DNA from: Victivallis lenta
Lineage (GTDB): Bacteria > Verrucomicrobiota > Lentisphaeria > Victivallales > Victivallaceae
Direction of reading: 5' to 3'
Assembly: GCF_009695545.1 (NCBI RefSeq)
Contig: NZ_VUNS01000033.1
Coordinates: forward strand, 1 to 57,488
Length of the DNA: 57,488 nucleotides
Each line of letters starts with the position of its first letter. Positions within the stretch are counted from its first letter, which is position 1. The notes beneath the pieces were generated by a model. That model saw only the letters and a list, made by a program, of their open reading frames with translations, was not told where the DNA came from and ran no database searches. The translations under genes and the position numbers were made by a program. Positions 33,629-42,366 of the stretch are shown here, piece by piece.

Positions 33629-35055
33629 CAGCGGACCGGTACGGCCGTGTCGAACGGCGCGGCCGGAACACCGGCGCTGTTGACGAGGTTCGGGTTGGCG
33701 ACATTATGCCAGCCGAAGCGGAGCCGGACCGGGTTGGCGACTTTGTCGGAGCTCACGATGAGCCGGTCATTCTCGATGACGCCCTCGGCCGGATGGAACA
33801 CGCCGTCTTCCCCGGCCAGCATCAGGTGCGAGACCGGCTTGCCGTCGCGGGTTCTGAGGCCGTTCGCATGCAGGAACTCAACGACGAGTTTGCCGTTCTG
33901 CGGAGTTGCCCGATAGAACTGCGGCACAAGCGCCGTGTCGTCGCCGATGCCGTAGCTCAGATAGAGCACGAGATTTGCAAGGCGGCGGGCGAGCGGAACC
34001 TTGTCGCGCGGATGGATGTCGTCCGCCACTCCGCAGTCGGTCGCGGTGATGAAACCGGCGTAGCGGTCTCCCTCGGCGAAGCGCTGCTGCGCGGCCCAGA
34101 AGTTCGGCAGCCGCGTCACCTCGGTCTTATGATAGTTGAACGGCGGCAGCTGGACGATGTAGATCGGCAGCGTCGGGTTGGCGAAGGCGTTCCGCCAGGT
34201 CCGGGCGAGCGCTTTGAGCTTGTCGCCGTAGACGGCGCCCTCGTAGTGGTTGTCCTCGCCCTGATACCAGAGCATCCCCTTCACCGCGAACGGCGTGAGG
34301 GGATGAACCATCGCATTGTAGAGGACGGTCGGCAGCCGCTGCTTGTCCTTGCGCAGCTCGGAGTCCTGCTTCGAATTCATGTCCGCGATCTGCTTTTCGA
34401 CCGTCGCGGCGGTCTCCTCGAGCCCCGGAATTCCGGCGAACGATTCGCGCGCGCTCATCGCTTCGATTCGGCAGCCGCCCCAGGAGATGTTGATCAATCC
34501 GACCGGGACCTTGATCGCCTGCTGAATGTCCCGGCCGACCAGATAGCCGACCGCCGTGAAACCGCCGACGGTCTCCGGCGTACAGAGTTTCCACTTCGCA
34601 TTGAGCGTTCTGGACGGTGTGCGGCTCCAGACGCACGGAACCTGATAGAGCCGGATTTCGGGATTTTCCGCCGCCTTGACGATCTCCGCCGCTCCGGTGA
34701 TGCCCTTGAGTCCCCACTGCATGTTGCTCTGTCCGACGCAGAGCCAGATGTCGCCGACCAGCACATCCTTGAACTGGAGCGTGTTGTCGCCTGCTACCGT
34801 AAGAACGGCGCCTTCCGCCGACGCGGGGGCGGCGGGCAGCTCGACCTTCCAGTCTCCGTTCCGGTCCGCCGTGGCCGACAGCGAGGTTTCCCGGAAGGTC
34901 ACTTTGACCGCCTCGCCGGGCCGGCCGGTGCCCCAGACACGGATCGGCGTGTCGCGTTGCAGAACCATGTAGTCGGAGAAGATCGGAGCGGTTTCGACCG
35001 CGCCGAGCGAAAACGCCGCGCCGGCAAGGGCGGCAAGCATCCAGCTGGATTTCAT
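33628..35055 (-). CDS. Sialate O-acetylesterase-like secreted esterase
   Basis: 475 residues with a signal peptide (MKSSWMLAALAGAAFSLGA). After an N-terminal beta domain comes VGDIWLCVGQSNMQWGL with nucleophile Ser110, then VGLINISWGG, VKGMLWYQGEDN (the WYQGE motif) and CGVADDIHPRDK, where Asp and His complete the triad. This is the SASA/SGNH-like family that removes 9-O-acetyl groups from sialic acids or acetyl groups from other glycans. A TAGGAG site lies 6 bases before the ATG. A thioesterase overlaps its end, and the unusual repeat region lies upstream. Confidence 0.93.
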   Translation of the reverse strand: MKSSWMLAALAGAAFSLGAVETAPIFSDYMVLQRDTPIRVWGTGRPGEAVKVTFRETSLSATADRNGDWKVELPAAPASAEGAVLTVAGDNTLQFKDVLVGDIWLCVGQSNMQWGLKGITGAAEIVKAAENPEIRLYQVPCVWSRTPSRTLNAKWKLCTPETVGGFTAVGYLVGRDIQQAIKVPVGLINISWGGCRIEAMSARESFAGIPGLEETAATVEKQIADMNSKQDSELRKDKQRLPTVLYNAMVHPLTPFAVKGMLWYQGEDNHYEGAVYGDKLKALARTWRNAFANPTLPIYIVQLPPFNYHKTEVTRLPNFWAAQQRFAEGDRYAGFITATDCGVADDIHPRDKVPLARRLANLVLYLSYGIGDDTALVPQFYRATPQNGKLVVEFLHANGLRTRDGKPVSHLMLAGEDGVFHPAEGVIENDRLIVSSDKVANPVRLRFGWHNVANPNLVNSAGVPAAPFDTAVPVR

Positions 35056-35188
35056 CGGGTACTCCTATTGTTCCCCAAAAAGTTACCCCCCCTTCCTCCT
35101 TCGCCGAGGCTGCGGAGGACAAGTCGGACTTGTCATCCACAGCGCCTGCGCGGCGGATGGTACTTTTCGGGGGCCCCGCTCTCTGAAG

Positions 35189-35337
35189 AGACCATGCCCG
35201 ACACTGCGTGTCGTGCTCGTCTCAAAAGACCATGCCCGACACTGCGTGTCGTGCTCGTCTCAAAAGACCATGCCCGACACTGCGTGTCGTGCTCGTCTCA
35301 AAAGACCATGCCCGACACTGCGTGTCGTGCTCGTCTC
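35189..35337. repeat. Four tandem copies of a 38-bp hairpin-forming repeat
   Basis: Copies begin at 35189, 35227, 35265 and 35303. Each has a 35-base unit starting AGACCATGCC and ending GCTCGTCTC; the first three are followed by an AAA linker and the last ends the array. Copies are identical as far as I can read. Each unit has CGACAC-TGC-GTGTCG as an inner perfect stem, and AGAC/GTCT arms extend the hairpin. There are no unique spacers, so it is not a CRISPR array. Confidence 0.9.
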
Positions 35338-35396
35338 CTGTGTTTCGTGCGGCTCCGCCGTACTCACACCTTCGAGAAAGGCATTGTTAATATTTC

Positions 35397-35416
35397 GATG
35401 GTATTAACATACCATC
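35397..35416. promoter_or_regulatory. Perfect inverted repeat, operator-like
   Basis: GATGGTAT (35397-35404) and ATACCATC (35409-35416) with a 4-base TAAC centre, in the AT-rich part of the intergenic region, about 150 bases upstream of the predicted operon promoter. Confidence 0.45.
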
Positions 35417-35565
35417 ACCTTAAAAAATGTCGAACTGAGAATGATGATCCGATTCTAGTATAGCATGAATCGAAAAAAAAGCAAATTCGCCGGCTAAGAA
35501 CCGGGGGATCGCGCCGTCTTAAGAATCGAAGACGTTTCAAAAGCGGAATTTTACCGTGGGGAACC

Positions 35566-35594
35566 TTGAAAATGGAAATAAACGGCATTATGTT
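35566..35594 (+). promoter_or_regulatory. Candidate promoter of the MoxR operon
   Basis: TTGAAA (35566-35571) and TATGTT (35589-35594) with a 17-base spacer, 45 bases upstream of the first gene. Confidence 0.45.
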
Positions 35595-35639
35595 CCCCTC
35601 GGTTGCCGGAATAAAAGATCGAATCAGGGAAAGTCGCAG

Positions 35640-37094
35640 ATGGGCGCAGTGAAAACGGAAGATCCGGTCGTCGCCGCCGGAAAAATGGCGGGGGCGCTGC
35701 GGCGCAGATTTGCTTCGGCCCTTTTCTGCCGCGGTTTTCTGGCCGCCTCCGGCATCGCCGGGTTTGCGGCCGGCGGGGTGATCCTCGCCGGGCGGCTGGT
35801 CGACGGCGATTGGCCGTTTGCCGCGTCCGCCGCGGCGGTGCTGGCTGGGCTCTTCGCTGCTTTGCTGTGCGGCGGCATTCATGCCAGGAAACATGTGCCG
35901 GAGCGGCGGAAGCTGCTGGTTTGGCTCGACGGCGCCGGACGCTCCGGCGGTCTGCTCGCCTCGTCGCTCGAAACGGACGGCGGCGAGTGGAGAACGCGGA
36001 TTTCTCTGCCTGCCGGGGTGCGGGTGAGGGTTTCGGCCGGGCGGTACTGGTTGCCCGCGGCGGCGGGCGCGCTGTTTCTGGCCGGCGCATTGCTGTTTCC
36101 CGCCTCCGGCATCGCCGGGCGGGACCGGCACGCGCTCGACATCTCCGAGGAGACCGCCTTGCTCGAGCAGAAGCTTGAAGTGCTTGAGGAGGAAAGCCTC
36201 ATGCCCGAGAAGGAGCTCGCCGGGCTCCGGGCGGATTTGAAAGAACTTGAGGAAAACAACCGCGCGGACGAGTCGGCGCGGACCTATGAACTGCTCGACG
36301 CGCTGTCGCGCCGGGTCGAGCTTGCCGGAGAAGAGGCGGGGCGGCAGGCCGCCGAAAACCGCGAAACACTGCAGATGCTGTCGATGGCGCTCGATTCGCT
36401 GAGTTCGCTGCCGCTCGACCAGCTGCCGCCTGAAGCGGCCGGTGAGATGGGCGGGCTGCTGCGGAAGCTTTCCGAAGAGAATCCGGAGCTGGCGGAGCTT
36501 CTGAAACAGTCCGGCGCGGCGGCGCAGCTTGACCCCGCGACGATGAAGCGCCTGGCCGAGGCGATGCGCGACTCCTCCGGGCGGCTCGAAAAACAGCTTG
36601 CGAAGCTGGTCGAATCGAAGCTGATGAAGTCCCGCTGCGCAAAACCCGGCAACTGCAGCGGCCCCGGCGGGGAATGCGGCAGCCCGGGCGCGTGCTTGCC
36701 CGAGGAGGATCTGGCGGAATGGCTCGCCCGCAACGCTCCCGGCGCCGACGGCCTCGGTGCAGTTGTGATGATGTGCATGGCGAACGGAGACGCTCCGGGC
36801 GCGGGCGGCATTTCCCGCGGGCGCGCGGATGCCGCGCTGACCTTTACCGGTTCGACCCCCGACCATCAGGGGCGGCCGGTCGATCTGGCGCTCGCCGGGG
36901 AGACCGATCCGGCGCAGAGCATGGTCGTGCAGCGCTTTGCGGCCGCTCCGCAGGCCGATGAGGCGGAGCAGAGGGCGGCCGCCGCCGGGAGCCTTCGCGG
37001 CGGCGGGGCGGCGGTGGACCGCCGCGAGATGCGTGTCTACCCCGAGCACCGTTCTGCGGTCGAGCGCTATTTCAAACCGAAGGAGGGGCGGTAA
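35640..37094 (+). CDS. Membrane-anchored coiled-coil protein with a Cys cluster, first gene of the MoxR operon
   Basis: 484 residues from MGAVKTEDPVV at 35640, preceded by AGGGAAA. Two hydrophobic segments (about residues 30-85) and a third near 135-160 give a membrane-bound N-terminus. A long acidic coiled coil follows (LLEQKLEVLEEESLMPEK... to residue about 330). Then comes a C-x5-C-x6-C-x5-C stretch in Gly/Pro-rich sequence that could bind a metal, and a soluble tail ending SAVERYFKPKEGR. No named family was recognised. Similar coiled-coil membrane proteins precede MoxR genes in PVC bacteria. The final tail could contact the MoxR ATPase. Confidence 0.75.
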   Translation: MGAVKTEDPVVAAGKMAGALRRRFASALFCRGFLAASGIAGFAAGGVILAGRLVDGDWPFAASAAAVLAGLFAALLCGGIHARKHVPERRKLLVWLDGAGRSGGLLASSLETDGGEWRTRISLPAGVRVRVSAGRYWLPAAAGALFLAGALLFPASGIAGRDRHALDISEETALLEQKLEVLEEESLMPEKELAGLRADLKELEENNRADESARTYELLDALSRRVELAGEEAGRQAAENRETLQMLSMALDSLSSLPLDQLPPEAAGEMGGLLRKLSEENPELAELLKQSGAAAQLDPATMKRLAEAMRDSSGRLEKQLAKLVESKLMKSRCAKPGNCSGPGGECGSPGACLPEEDLAEWLARNAPGADGLGAVVMMCMANGDAPGAGGISRGRADAALTFTGSTPDHQGRPVDLALAGETDPAQSMVVQRFAAAPQADEAEQRAAAAGSLRGGGAAVDRREMRVYPEHRSAVERYFKPKEGR

Positions 37095-37160
37095 ATCCCC
37101 CGTTCCCGGAATTTTTATCGAATATCATTCAACGTCCAATTTGAAGGAGGCGTGTTTTTC

Positions 37161-38210
37161 ATGAGCAGGACCGAACTGATTTCACCCGGAGAGCTGCAGC
37201 CGGTGCAGGAGCGCGCCAACCGGATTCTCGATGAACTCGACCGCATTCTGCTCGGGCACCACGAGGTGCACCGGCTGCTGCTGATCGGCATCCTGAGCCG
37301 GGGGCACATCCTGCTCGAGGGACTGCCCGGCGTCGGCAAGACGGCGCTGGTCAAGGCGCTCGGGACGCTCCTGTCGCTCGATTTCAAGCGGATTCAGTTC
37401 ACGCCGGATCTGCTGCCGAGCGACATCCTCGGTTGCAACATCCTGCAGATGATGCCGGACGGGGAGCGGAAGATGGTCTTTCAGCCCGGCGCGATCTTTT
37501 CGAACATCCTGCTTGCGGACGAGATCAACCGCGCTTCGCCGAAGACGCAGTCCGCCATGCTCGAGGCGATGCAGGAACATGCCGTGACGCTGCTCGGCGA
37601 GACGCGCCCCCTGCCGGAGCCGTTTTTCGTGCTCGCCTCGCAGAATCCGATCGAGCTTGAAGGGACCTATCCGATCCCGGAGGCGCAGCTCGACCGCTTT
37701 CTTTTCAAAATCGCGGTCGGCGGCGTGGATGCCGGAGTGCTGACCGAGATCATCGCGCACCGCCGCCGCGGTGAGCCGCCGCAGCCGTCGTTCCGGGTGA
37801 GCCGGGAGGAGCTGGCCGGACTGTTCGACGCGATGGAGCGCATCCACCTCTCCGAGCCGGTCGCCAACTACATGGCGCGGCTGGTCGCGGCCGGGCATCC
37901 GGGTTCGCCGGGGGCGCTGCCCGAGGTCGAGCGGTTCGTGACCTTCGGCGCTTCGCCGCGCGCCGCGATCGCGCTGGCCGAGTCGGCGCGTGCGGCGGCG
38001 CTGCTGGCCGGCCGGCCGTCAGTCGGCTTTGAGGATGTCAGGAGCGTCGCGCCCGCGGTGCTGAACCACCGGCTGCTGCTGAATTATCAGGCGCGGTTCG
38101 AGAAGGTGACGAGCTTCGACCTGATTGACCTCCTGCTCGACAAGGTCGATCCGGCCGGGCTCGATCTGCCGAAGGGCGTTTCGCTCGAAGCCGGGGAGGT
38201 GCGGGCATGA
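37161..38210 (+). CDS. MoxR family AAA+ ATPase
   Basis: 349 residues from the ATG at 37161; a GTG three codons earlier sits too close to the AGGAGG site. Walker A is GLPGVGKTALV, Walker B ILLADEINRASPKTQSAML, and the segments QFTPDLLPSDILG, LASQNPIELEGTYPIPEAQLDRFLF (sensor 1 region) and SPRAAIALAESARA (sensor 2) are typical of MoxR. MoxR ATPases act as chaperones with vWA proteins to insert metals or assemble envelope complexes. Here its partners are the DUF58 and vWA genes downstream. The stop overlaps the next ATG (ATGA). Confidence 0.95.
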   Translation: MSRTELISPGELQPVQERANRILDELDRILLGHHEVHRLLLIGILSRGHILLEGLPGVGKTALVKALGTLLSLDFKRIQFTPDLLPSDILGCNILQMMPDGERKMVFQPGAIFSNILLADEINRASPKTQSAMLEAMQEHAVTLLGETRPLPEPFFVLASQNPIELEGTYPIPEAQLDRFLFKIAVGGVDAGVLTEIIAHRRRGEPPQPSFRVSREELAGLFDAMERIHLSEPVANYMARLVAAGHPGSPGALPEVERFVTFGASPRAAIALAESARAAALLAGRPSVGFEDVRSVAPAVLNHRLLLNYQARFEKVTSFDLIDLLLDKVDPAGLDLPKGVSLEAGEVRA

Positions 38211-39982
38211 AGCGCCCGGTCTTCGTCATCGTCTTCGCGCTCGTCTGTCTGGCGGCGCCGTCGCTCCGGGCGGAACGTTTCGGCGCGGTTTCGGTCGAGA
38301 ACGTGCCGCAGGCGGCTGGGTCGGAGTGGCAGTCGAGCTATTTCGTCCGGGAGTTCCGGGTCGAAAACGCGGGGGGCCGCCCGGCTGAGGTCCGTATCTG
38401 CATCCGGAGTGCGGGCGATACGCCGTTCTCCACCGAGCGCAGCGTGTTGATTGCGCCCGGAGCCGTGCAGAATGTCGTGCTCTACCGGCCGCCTGCCGAT
38501 GCGGGCGGCCGATATTCCGAGTCGTTGCAGATGGAGCTGGTCATTGACGGCCGCCCGGTGAAGCATTCGCTGCTGCCGGATGCCGGGAGCTCGATCAGCT
38601 ACAAACGCTCCGGCATTCTGCTCTCCGGTTCGCTGCCTCTGCATGAGTATCGGCCGTTTTTCCGGCTGGACCGTTACGGGCGGTCGCTCGAGTCTTCCAA
38701 CATCCCGGTTGCCCAGTGGGGGAGGAATCTGCGCGATTACGCCGGGCTCCGCAGCATCTGGATCAGCTCGGAGGACGTCGTGCCGCCCGAAGTCGAGGCC
38801 GCGCTGATGAAGTGGGTGTTCAGCGGCGGCACCCTCGTGATCTGCGTCCCGCCCGGTTCGCCGTGGCCGGAGGGAACCGAAGGTCCGGACGGTGAACCCG
38901 CTGTCCGGCAGCACGGCTGGGGGAGGCGCGTCGTCTGCCGCCCGGTTCCGGCCGAGAAGTGCGCGGCGGTCGAGGCCTATCTGAAACGGTATGCCGATCA
39001 TGAAGGGAAAGGGGAGGAGAACAAACTGAACGGGCTGAAGCGGCCGGAGCTCGGGGGCGGCATGGCGCTGCTCGATTCGCTCGCTTCCAATGACGAGTTT
39101 TTCGCGCGGCCGCAGCCGCAGTCGTTCTATGACGAGCTCGGGCTCGAAATTCCGACCGTTCCGCTGCAGCTGCTGTTTTATGTCATGCTCGTATTCGTGA
39201 TCGTGATCGGCCCGGTCAACTTCCTTGTGCTCCGGAAGTTTCGGAAAGAACCGCTGATTCTGCTGACCACCCCGGCGGTCAGCCTGCTTTTCTGCCTGCT
39301 GGTCGTCGGCTTCATCACGCTGAACGAGGGGTGGTATTCGCGGGCGAAGGCGTTCGGCGTGACGCTGCTCGACCAGGAGGGGAGGCAGGCGGCGACGCTG
39401 GCGCGGCTCGGCGTTTACGCGCCGATTGCACCGGGCGGAGGTTTCACTTTCGACTCCGGCGACCTGCTGGAGTTCGCCCATGCGGGCGCGGTGCTGGCGA
39501 ATGTGGATACGGCCCAGAAGCTCGCTTCCGGGCTGCTTCAGCCGCGGATTCCGCTCTGTTATTCGGTTGTCCGGGTGTCGCCGCAGCGCGAAAAGCTGCG
39601 GATTGCGCCGGAAAAGGACGGCCTCGCGGTGGTGAACGGCCTCGGCGCCCGCCTCAACGCCCTTCTGGTGGCCGGTCCGGACGGCGGGATTTTCGTCTCC
39701 GATTCTCCGGTCGAACCCGGTGAACGGGTGCTCCTCAGGCGTGGAAAGCAGCAGGGCAGCGTGCGGAAAATGGATATGGCGCGGCTTTACCGGGCGGCGC
39801 AGCTGGCGGTTCGGGAGAAGCGCTGCGATCCGGTTTCGGGCGAGCTTCCGCCGGGGTATTACTGTGCGCTGGCGGAGGAACCGCTTTTTTACACGCCGGG
39901 ATTCCGGCCGGATCGATTCGAAGCCCGGCACGCGGTGATCGGCAAATACAGCTTTGCGGGAGAGTCGGAAGATGGAAATTAA
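38207..39982 (+). CDS. Secreted/membrane protein with internal membrane helices, MoxR operon
   Basis: 591 residues. The N-terminus MKRPVFVIVFALVCLAAPSLRA is a signal peptide, followed by a beta-rich extracytoplasmic domain and a GATase-like stretch (about residues 150-250, with IWISSEDVVPPEVEAALMKWVFSGGTLVI). Two membrane helices (LLFYVMLVFVIVIGPVNFLVL and ILLTTPAVSLLFCLLVVGFI) follow, and a beta-rich C-terminal domain ends the protein. This layout resembles membrane proteins of MoxR/vWA loci in PVC bacteria; no exact family name is claimed. It overlaps both neighbours. Confidence 0.75.
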   Translation: MKRPVFVIVFALVCLAAPSLRAERFGAVSVENVPQAAGSEWQSSYFVREFRVENAGGRPAEVRICIRSAGDTPFSTERSVLIAPGAVQNVVLYRPPADAGGRYSESLQMELVIDGRPVKHSLLPDAGSSISYKRSGILLSGSLPLHEYRPFFRLDRYGRSLESSNIPVAQWGRNLRDYAGLRSIWISSEDVVPPEVEAALMKWVFSGGTLVICVPPGSPWPEGTEGPDGEPAVRQHGWGRRVVCRPVPAEKCAAVEAYLKRYADHEGKGEENKLNGLKRPELGGGMALLDSLASNDEFFARPQPQSFYDELGLEIPTVPLQLLFYVMLVFVIVIGPVNFLVLRKFRKEPLILLTTPAVSLLFCLLVVGFITLNEGWYSRAKAFGVTLLDQEGRQAATLARLGVYAPIAPGGGFTFDSGDLLEFAHAGAVLANVDTAQKLASGLLQPRIPLCYSVVRVSPQREKLRIAPEKDGLAVVNGLGARLNALLVAGPDGGIFVSDSPVEPGERVLLRRGKQQGSVRKMDMARLYRAAQLAVREKRCDPVSGELPPGYYCALAEEPLFYTPGFRPDRFEARHAVIGKYSFAGESEDGN

Positions 39983-40946
39983 GGTACGGAATCTCGTTCG
40001 TTCGTTCGGCATGACCCGGGCGGTGGACGACATCTCATTCGAGTTCGCGGCGGGGAACGTTTTCGGTTTCATCGGCCCGAACGGGGCGGGCAAGACCACG
40101 ACGATCAGGATCATGGCGACGCTCGATCTGCCGGATTCCGGCGATGTTTTCTACGACGGCGTCTCGGTCGTCAACTACCCGGAGGAGGTGCGCCGCCTGG
40201 TCGGTTACATGCCGGATTCGCTGCCGGATTTCCGCGATATTCAGGTATGGGAGTATCTCGACTTCTTCGCGCGCAGTTTCGGGCTCCGCGGCGCGCAGCG
40301 GACCCGGACTCTGGCCGACATCGAGGAGTTCACGAACCTCGGCGGCATCCGCCGCAAATACCTGGCCGGGCTGTCGAAGGGAATGAAGCAGCGCGTGAGC
40401 CTCGCCCGCGCGCTCGTTCACAATCCCGGCGTGCTGATCATGGACGAACCGGCCGCCGGGCTCGACCCGCGCGCCCGCCTTGAGCTGCGTTCGCTGCTGA
40501 AAATTCTGTCGGGGCAGGGCAAGGCGATCCTGCTGTCGAGCCACATTCTCTCCGAGCTGCAGGACATCTGCGACGGGGCGGTCATCATCGAAAAGGGGAG
40601 GCTGCTTTCGGCCGGTACGCTTTCGCAGCTTCTCGCGCAGGCGTCGCCGGGAAGCGCCGCCGGAGCCCCGGGCGCGGAAGGAGAAGGGAAACCGGGCGTG
40701 ACGCTCCTGATCGAATGCGCGAAGTGCGAGGAGGCCCGGCTGAAGCTGCTCGAGCATCCGGCGGTCCGCGAAGTCATCATCCGCGAGGAGGGGAAGCTGC
40801 AGGCGTTTCTCGAGGGGGACGATGAAGTCGTTCCGCCCGTCATGGGGACGCTTTTCGCGGCCGGGCTGCCGGTGATGGGGTTCGCGCGCAAATCGATGGG
40901 GCTCGAGGAGCTGTTCATGAAAATCACGACCGGCGAGGTGCAGTAA
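39972..40946 (+). CDS. ABC transporter ATP-binding protein (ABC-2 exporter type)
   Basis: 324 residues from MEIKVRNLVRSFG at 39972, overlapping the previous stop by 11 bases. Walker A is GPNGAGKTTTIR, the Q-loop region VGYMPDSLPDFRD, the signature LSKGMKQRVSLARAL (with K in place of the second G), Walker B VLIMDEPAAGLD, and the H-loop LSSHILSEL. The C-terminal 100 residues form a regulatory extension. It resembles the ATPases of NatA/GldA-type exporters and should pair with the two permeases downstream. The link to the MoxR genes suggests it exports or inserts a component handled by that system. Confidence 0.92.
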   Translation: MEIKVRNLVRSFGMTRAVDDISFEFAAGNVFGFIGPNGAGKTTTIRIMATLDLPDSGDVFYDGVSVVNYPEEVRRLVGYMPDSLPDFRDIQVWEYLDFFARSFGLRGAQRTRTLADIEEFTNLGGIRRKYLAGLSKGMKQRVSLARALVHNPGVLIMDEPAAGLDPRARLELRSLLKILSGQGKAILLSSHILSELQDICDGAVIIEKGRLLSAGTLSQLLAQASPGSAAGAPGAEGEGKPGVTLLIECAKCEEARLKLLEHPAVREVIIREEGKLQAFLEGDDEVVPPVMGTLFAAGLPVMGFARKSMGLEELFMKITTGEVQ

Positions 40947-40947
40947 G

Positions 40948-42366
40948 ATGGCAAAGGCGGTCAAGCGGGAGTGGAGCGACTGGCTCAATCCGGTGCTGGT
41001 CAAGGAGATCCGGCAGTATTTCCACAACTTCGGCATTCTGGCGGTCATGGGCGTGCTGCTCGTGGTCCAGCTGATGATGCTGGTGGTCATGCAGTATCAG
41101 GTTTCCGAATCGCGCAGCGCGTTTTCCGACAGCGGCGCGGTGATGTTCGGACTGGTCGCCGGCAGCATGGGGCTGGCGGCGTTTCTGGTCTGCGCGTTCG
41201 GCGCGATGCTGCGCTTCACGGGCGAGCGGCGCGACCGGGAGCTCGATTTCTCGTACATCACGGTCATCACTCCGAACCGGATCATCTGGGGGAAGCTCCT
41301 CGGTTCGCTGGTCATGATCGTCTTCATCTATGCGCTCTGTCTGCCCTTCATGGTCATCGCGTACTTCCTGCGCGGCATTGCGATGGGCGATATGTTCCTG
41401 GTCGCGCTGGCCATGCTGCCTCCGCTGCTGGTCGCGACGCAGGCGGGCATACTGGTCGGTTCGGCCGGCAAGCGCTGGCTGATCGGCGTATTCTGCCTGG
41501 CCATGTTCTTCTTCGGCCAGCCGGCGGCGCTCTTTTTCGCCGCTTTTCTGTGGGGATTGTTTCGGGGGACGGATTCGGTCGGAGCGATCATCTTTCTCTG
41601 GTGCGTTTTCTGCGCGATCCTGCTCGGGCTGCTGTACGCCCTGAGCGTGGCGGCGGTCAGCTCGCGTTTTTCGAACCGGATGCTTCCGGTCCGGCTGTTT
41701 CTGGTCGGAACCTTCGTCTGTTCGCCGCTGATCGGGCTCGGCGTCGCGCTGGCCGGCGACATGACGGCCGATATCGGGAAGGTGATGCTGGTTTCTCTGA
41801 CGGCGGTCGGCTCGACGGTTGCCGCGCTGTGCGCCACGCTGGCGGCGTTCGAGCGGCTCGACCCCGGTGAGCGGGTCAGGCGGCAGCGGCCGCGCAATCC
41901 GGTCGGCCGGGTCTGTCATGGTCTGGTTTCAAGCGGCGCCTGGAGCGGCATCCTGCTTGCGCACCTGCTGCTGGCGGTTGCCGCGCTTGCGGTGTTTTTC
42001 GCGTACCGGCTGGACTCCGCCACCTGGTTCGACGCGTTTTTCTGGGTTTCCGGCTGCTCTTATTTCCTCTTTTATGCGAACATTGCAATCTGGGCGGCCG
42101 GGAACTGGAAGGTTCTGCCGGGGTGGTGTTACTGGGCGTTCACCGTCATCGCCTTTGTGGTTCTGCCGCTGCTGCTGAGCGGAATCGTCACTCTGGCAGG
42201 CCGCCATGATGTGGATGTCATGCTGCTGACCACGCCGTTCTGCCTGATCAATTCCAGCGGCGGCGGATGGATGCTTCTGTTCGGCCCCGCCCTGGCGGCG
42301 GGGGCGCTGCTGCTGGCCGGGTTTGCCCGGCTTTCACGGCCGGCGGAGGGCGGGAGGAGATCATGA
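40948..42366 (+). CDS. ABC-2 type permease, about 12 membrane helices
   Basis: 472 residues, almost all hydrophobic helices joined by short loops, from LAVMGVLLVVQLMMLVVMQYQ to LLFGPALAAGALLLAGFARL. The N-terminus (WSDWLNPVLVKEIRQYF) has the amphipathic segment usual before the first helix of ABC-2 exporter permeases. The start lies one base after the ATPase stop, and its end overlaps the next permease (ATGA). Confidence 0.85.
   Translation: MAKAVKREWSDWLNPVLVKEIRQYFHNFGILAVMGVLLVVQLMMLVVMQYQVSESRSAFSDSGAVMFGLVAGSMGLAAFLVCAFGAMLRFTGERRDRELDFSYITVITPNRIIWGKLLGSLVMIVFIYALCLPFMVIAYFLRGIAMGDMFLVALAMLPPLLVATQAGILVGSAGKRWLIGVFCLAMFFFGQPAALFFAAFLWGLFRGTDSVGAIIFLWCVFCAILLGLLYALSVAAVSSRFSNRMLPVRLFLVGTFVCSPLIGLGVALAGDMTADIGKVMLVSLTAVGSTVAALCATLAAFERLDPGERVRRQRPRNPVGRVCHGLVSSGAWSGILLAHLLLAVAALAVFFAYRLDSATWFDAFFWVSGCSYFLFYANIAIWAAGNWKVLPGWCYWAFTVIAFVVLPLLLSGIVTLAGRHDVDVMLLTTPFCLINSSGGGWMLLFGPALAAGALLLAGFARLSRPAEGGRRS

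Larger units (their letters stand above)
35056..35639. other. Structured intergenic region between the esterase and the MoxR operon
   Basis: 584 bases without a convincing gene. It holds hairpins at about 35095-35160 (including GACAAGTC-G-GACTTGTC), the tandem 38-bp repeats at 35189-35337, a 20-bp perfect palindrome at 35397-35416 and a predicted promoter at 35566-35594. Confidence 0.7.

Noticed and set aside
35189-35337. Possible CRISPR array
   Set aside because: Copies are head-to-tail with only AAA between them and no unique spacers; no cas genes are in the window.
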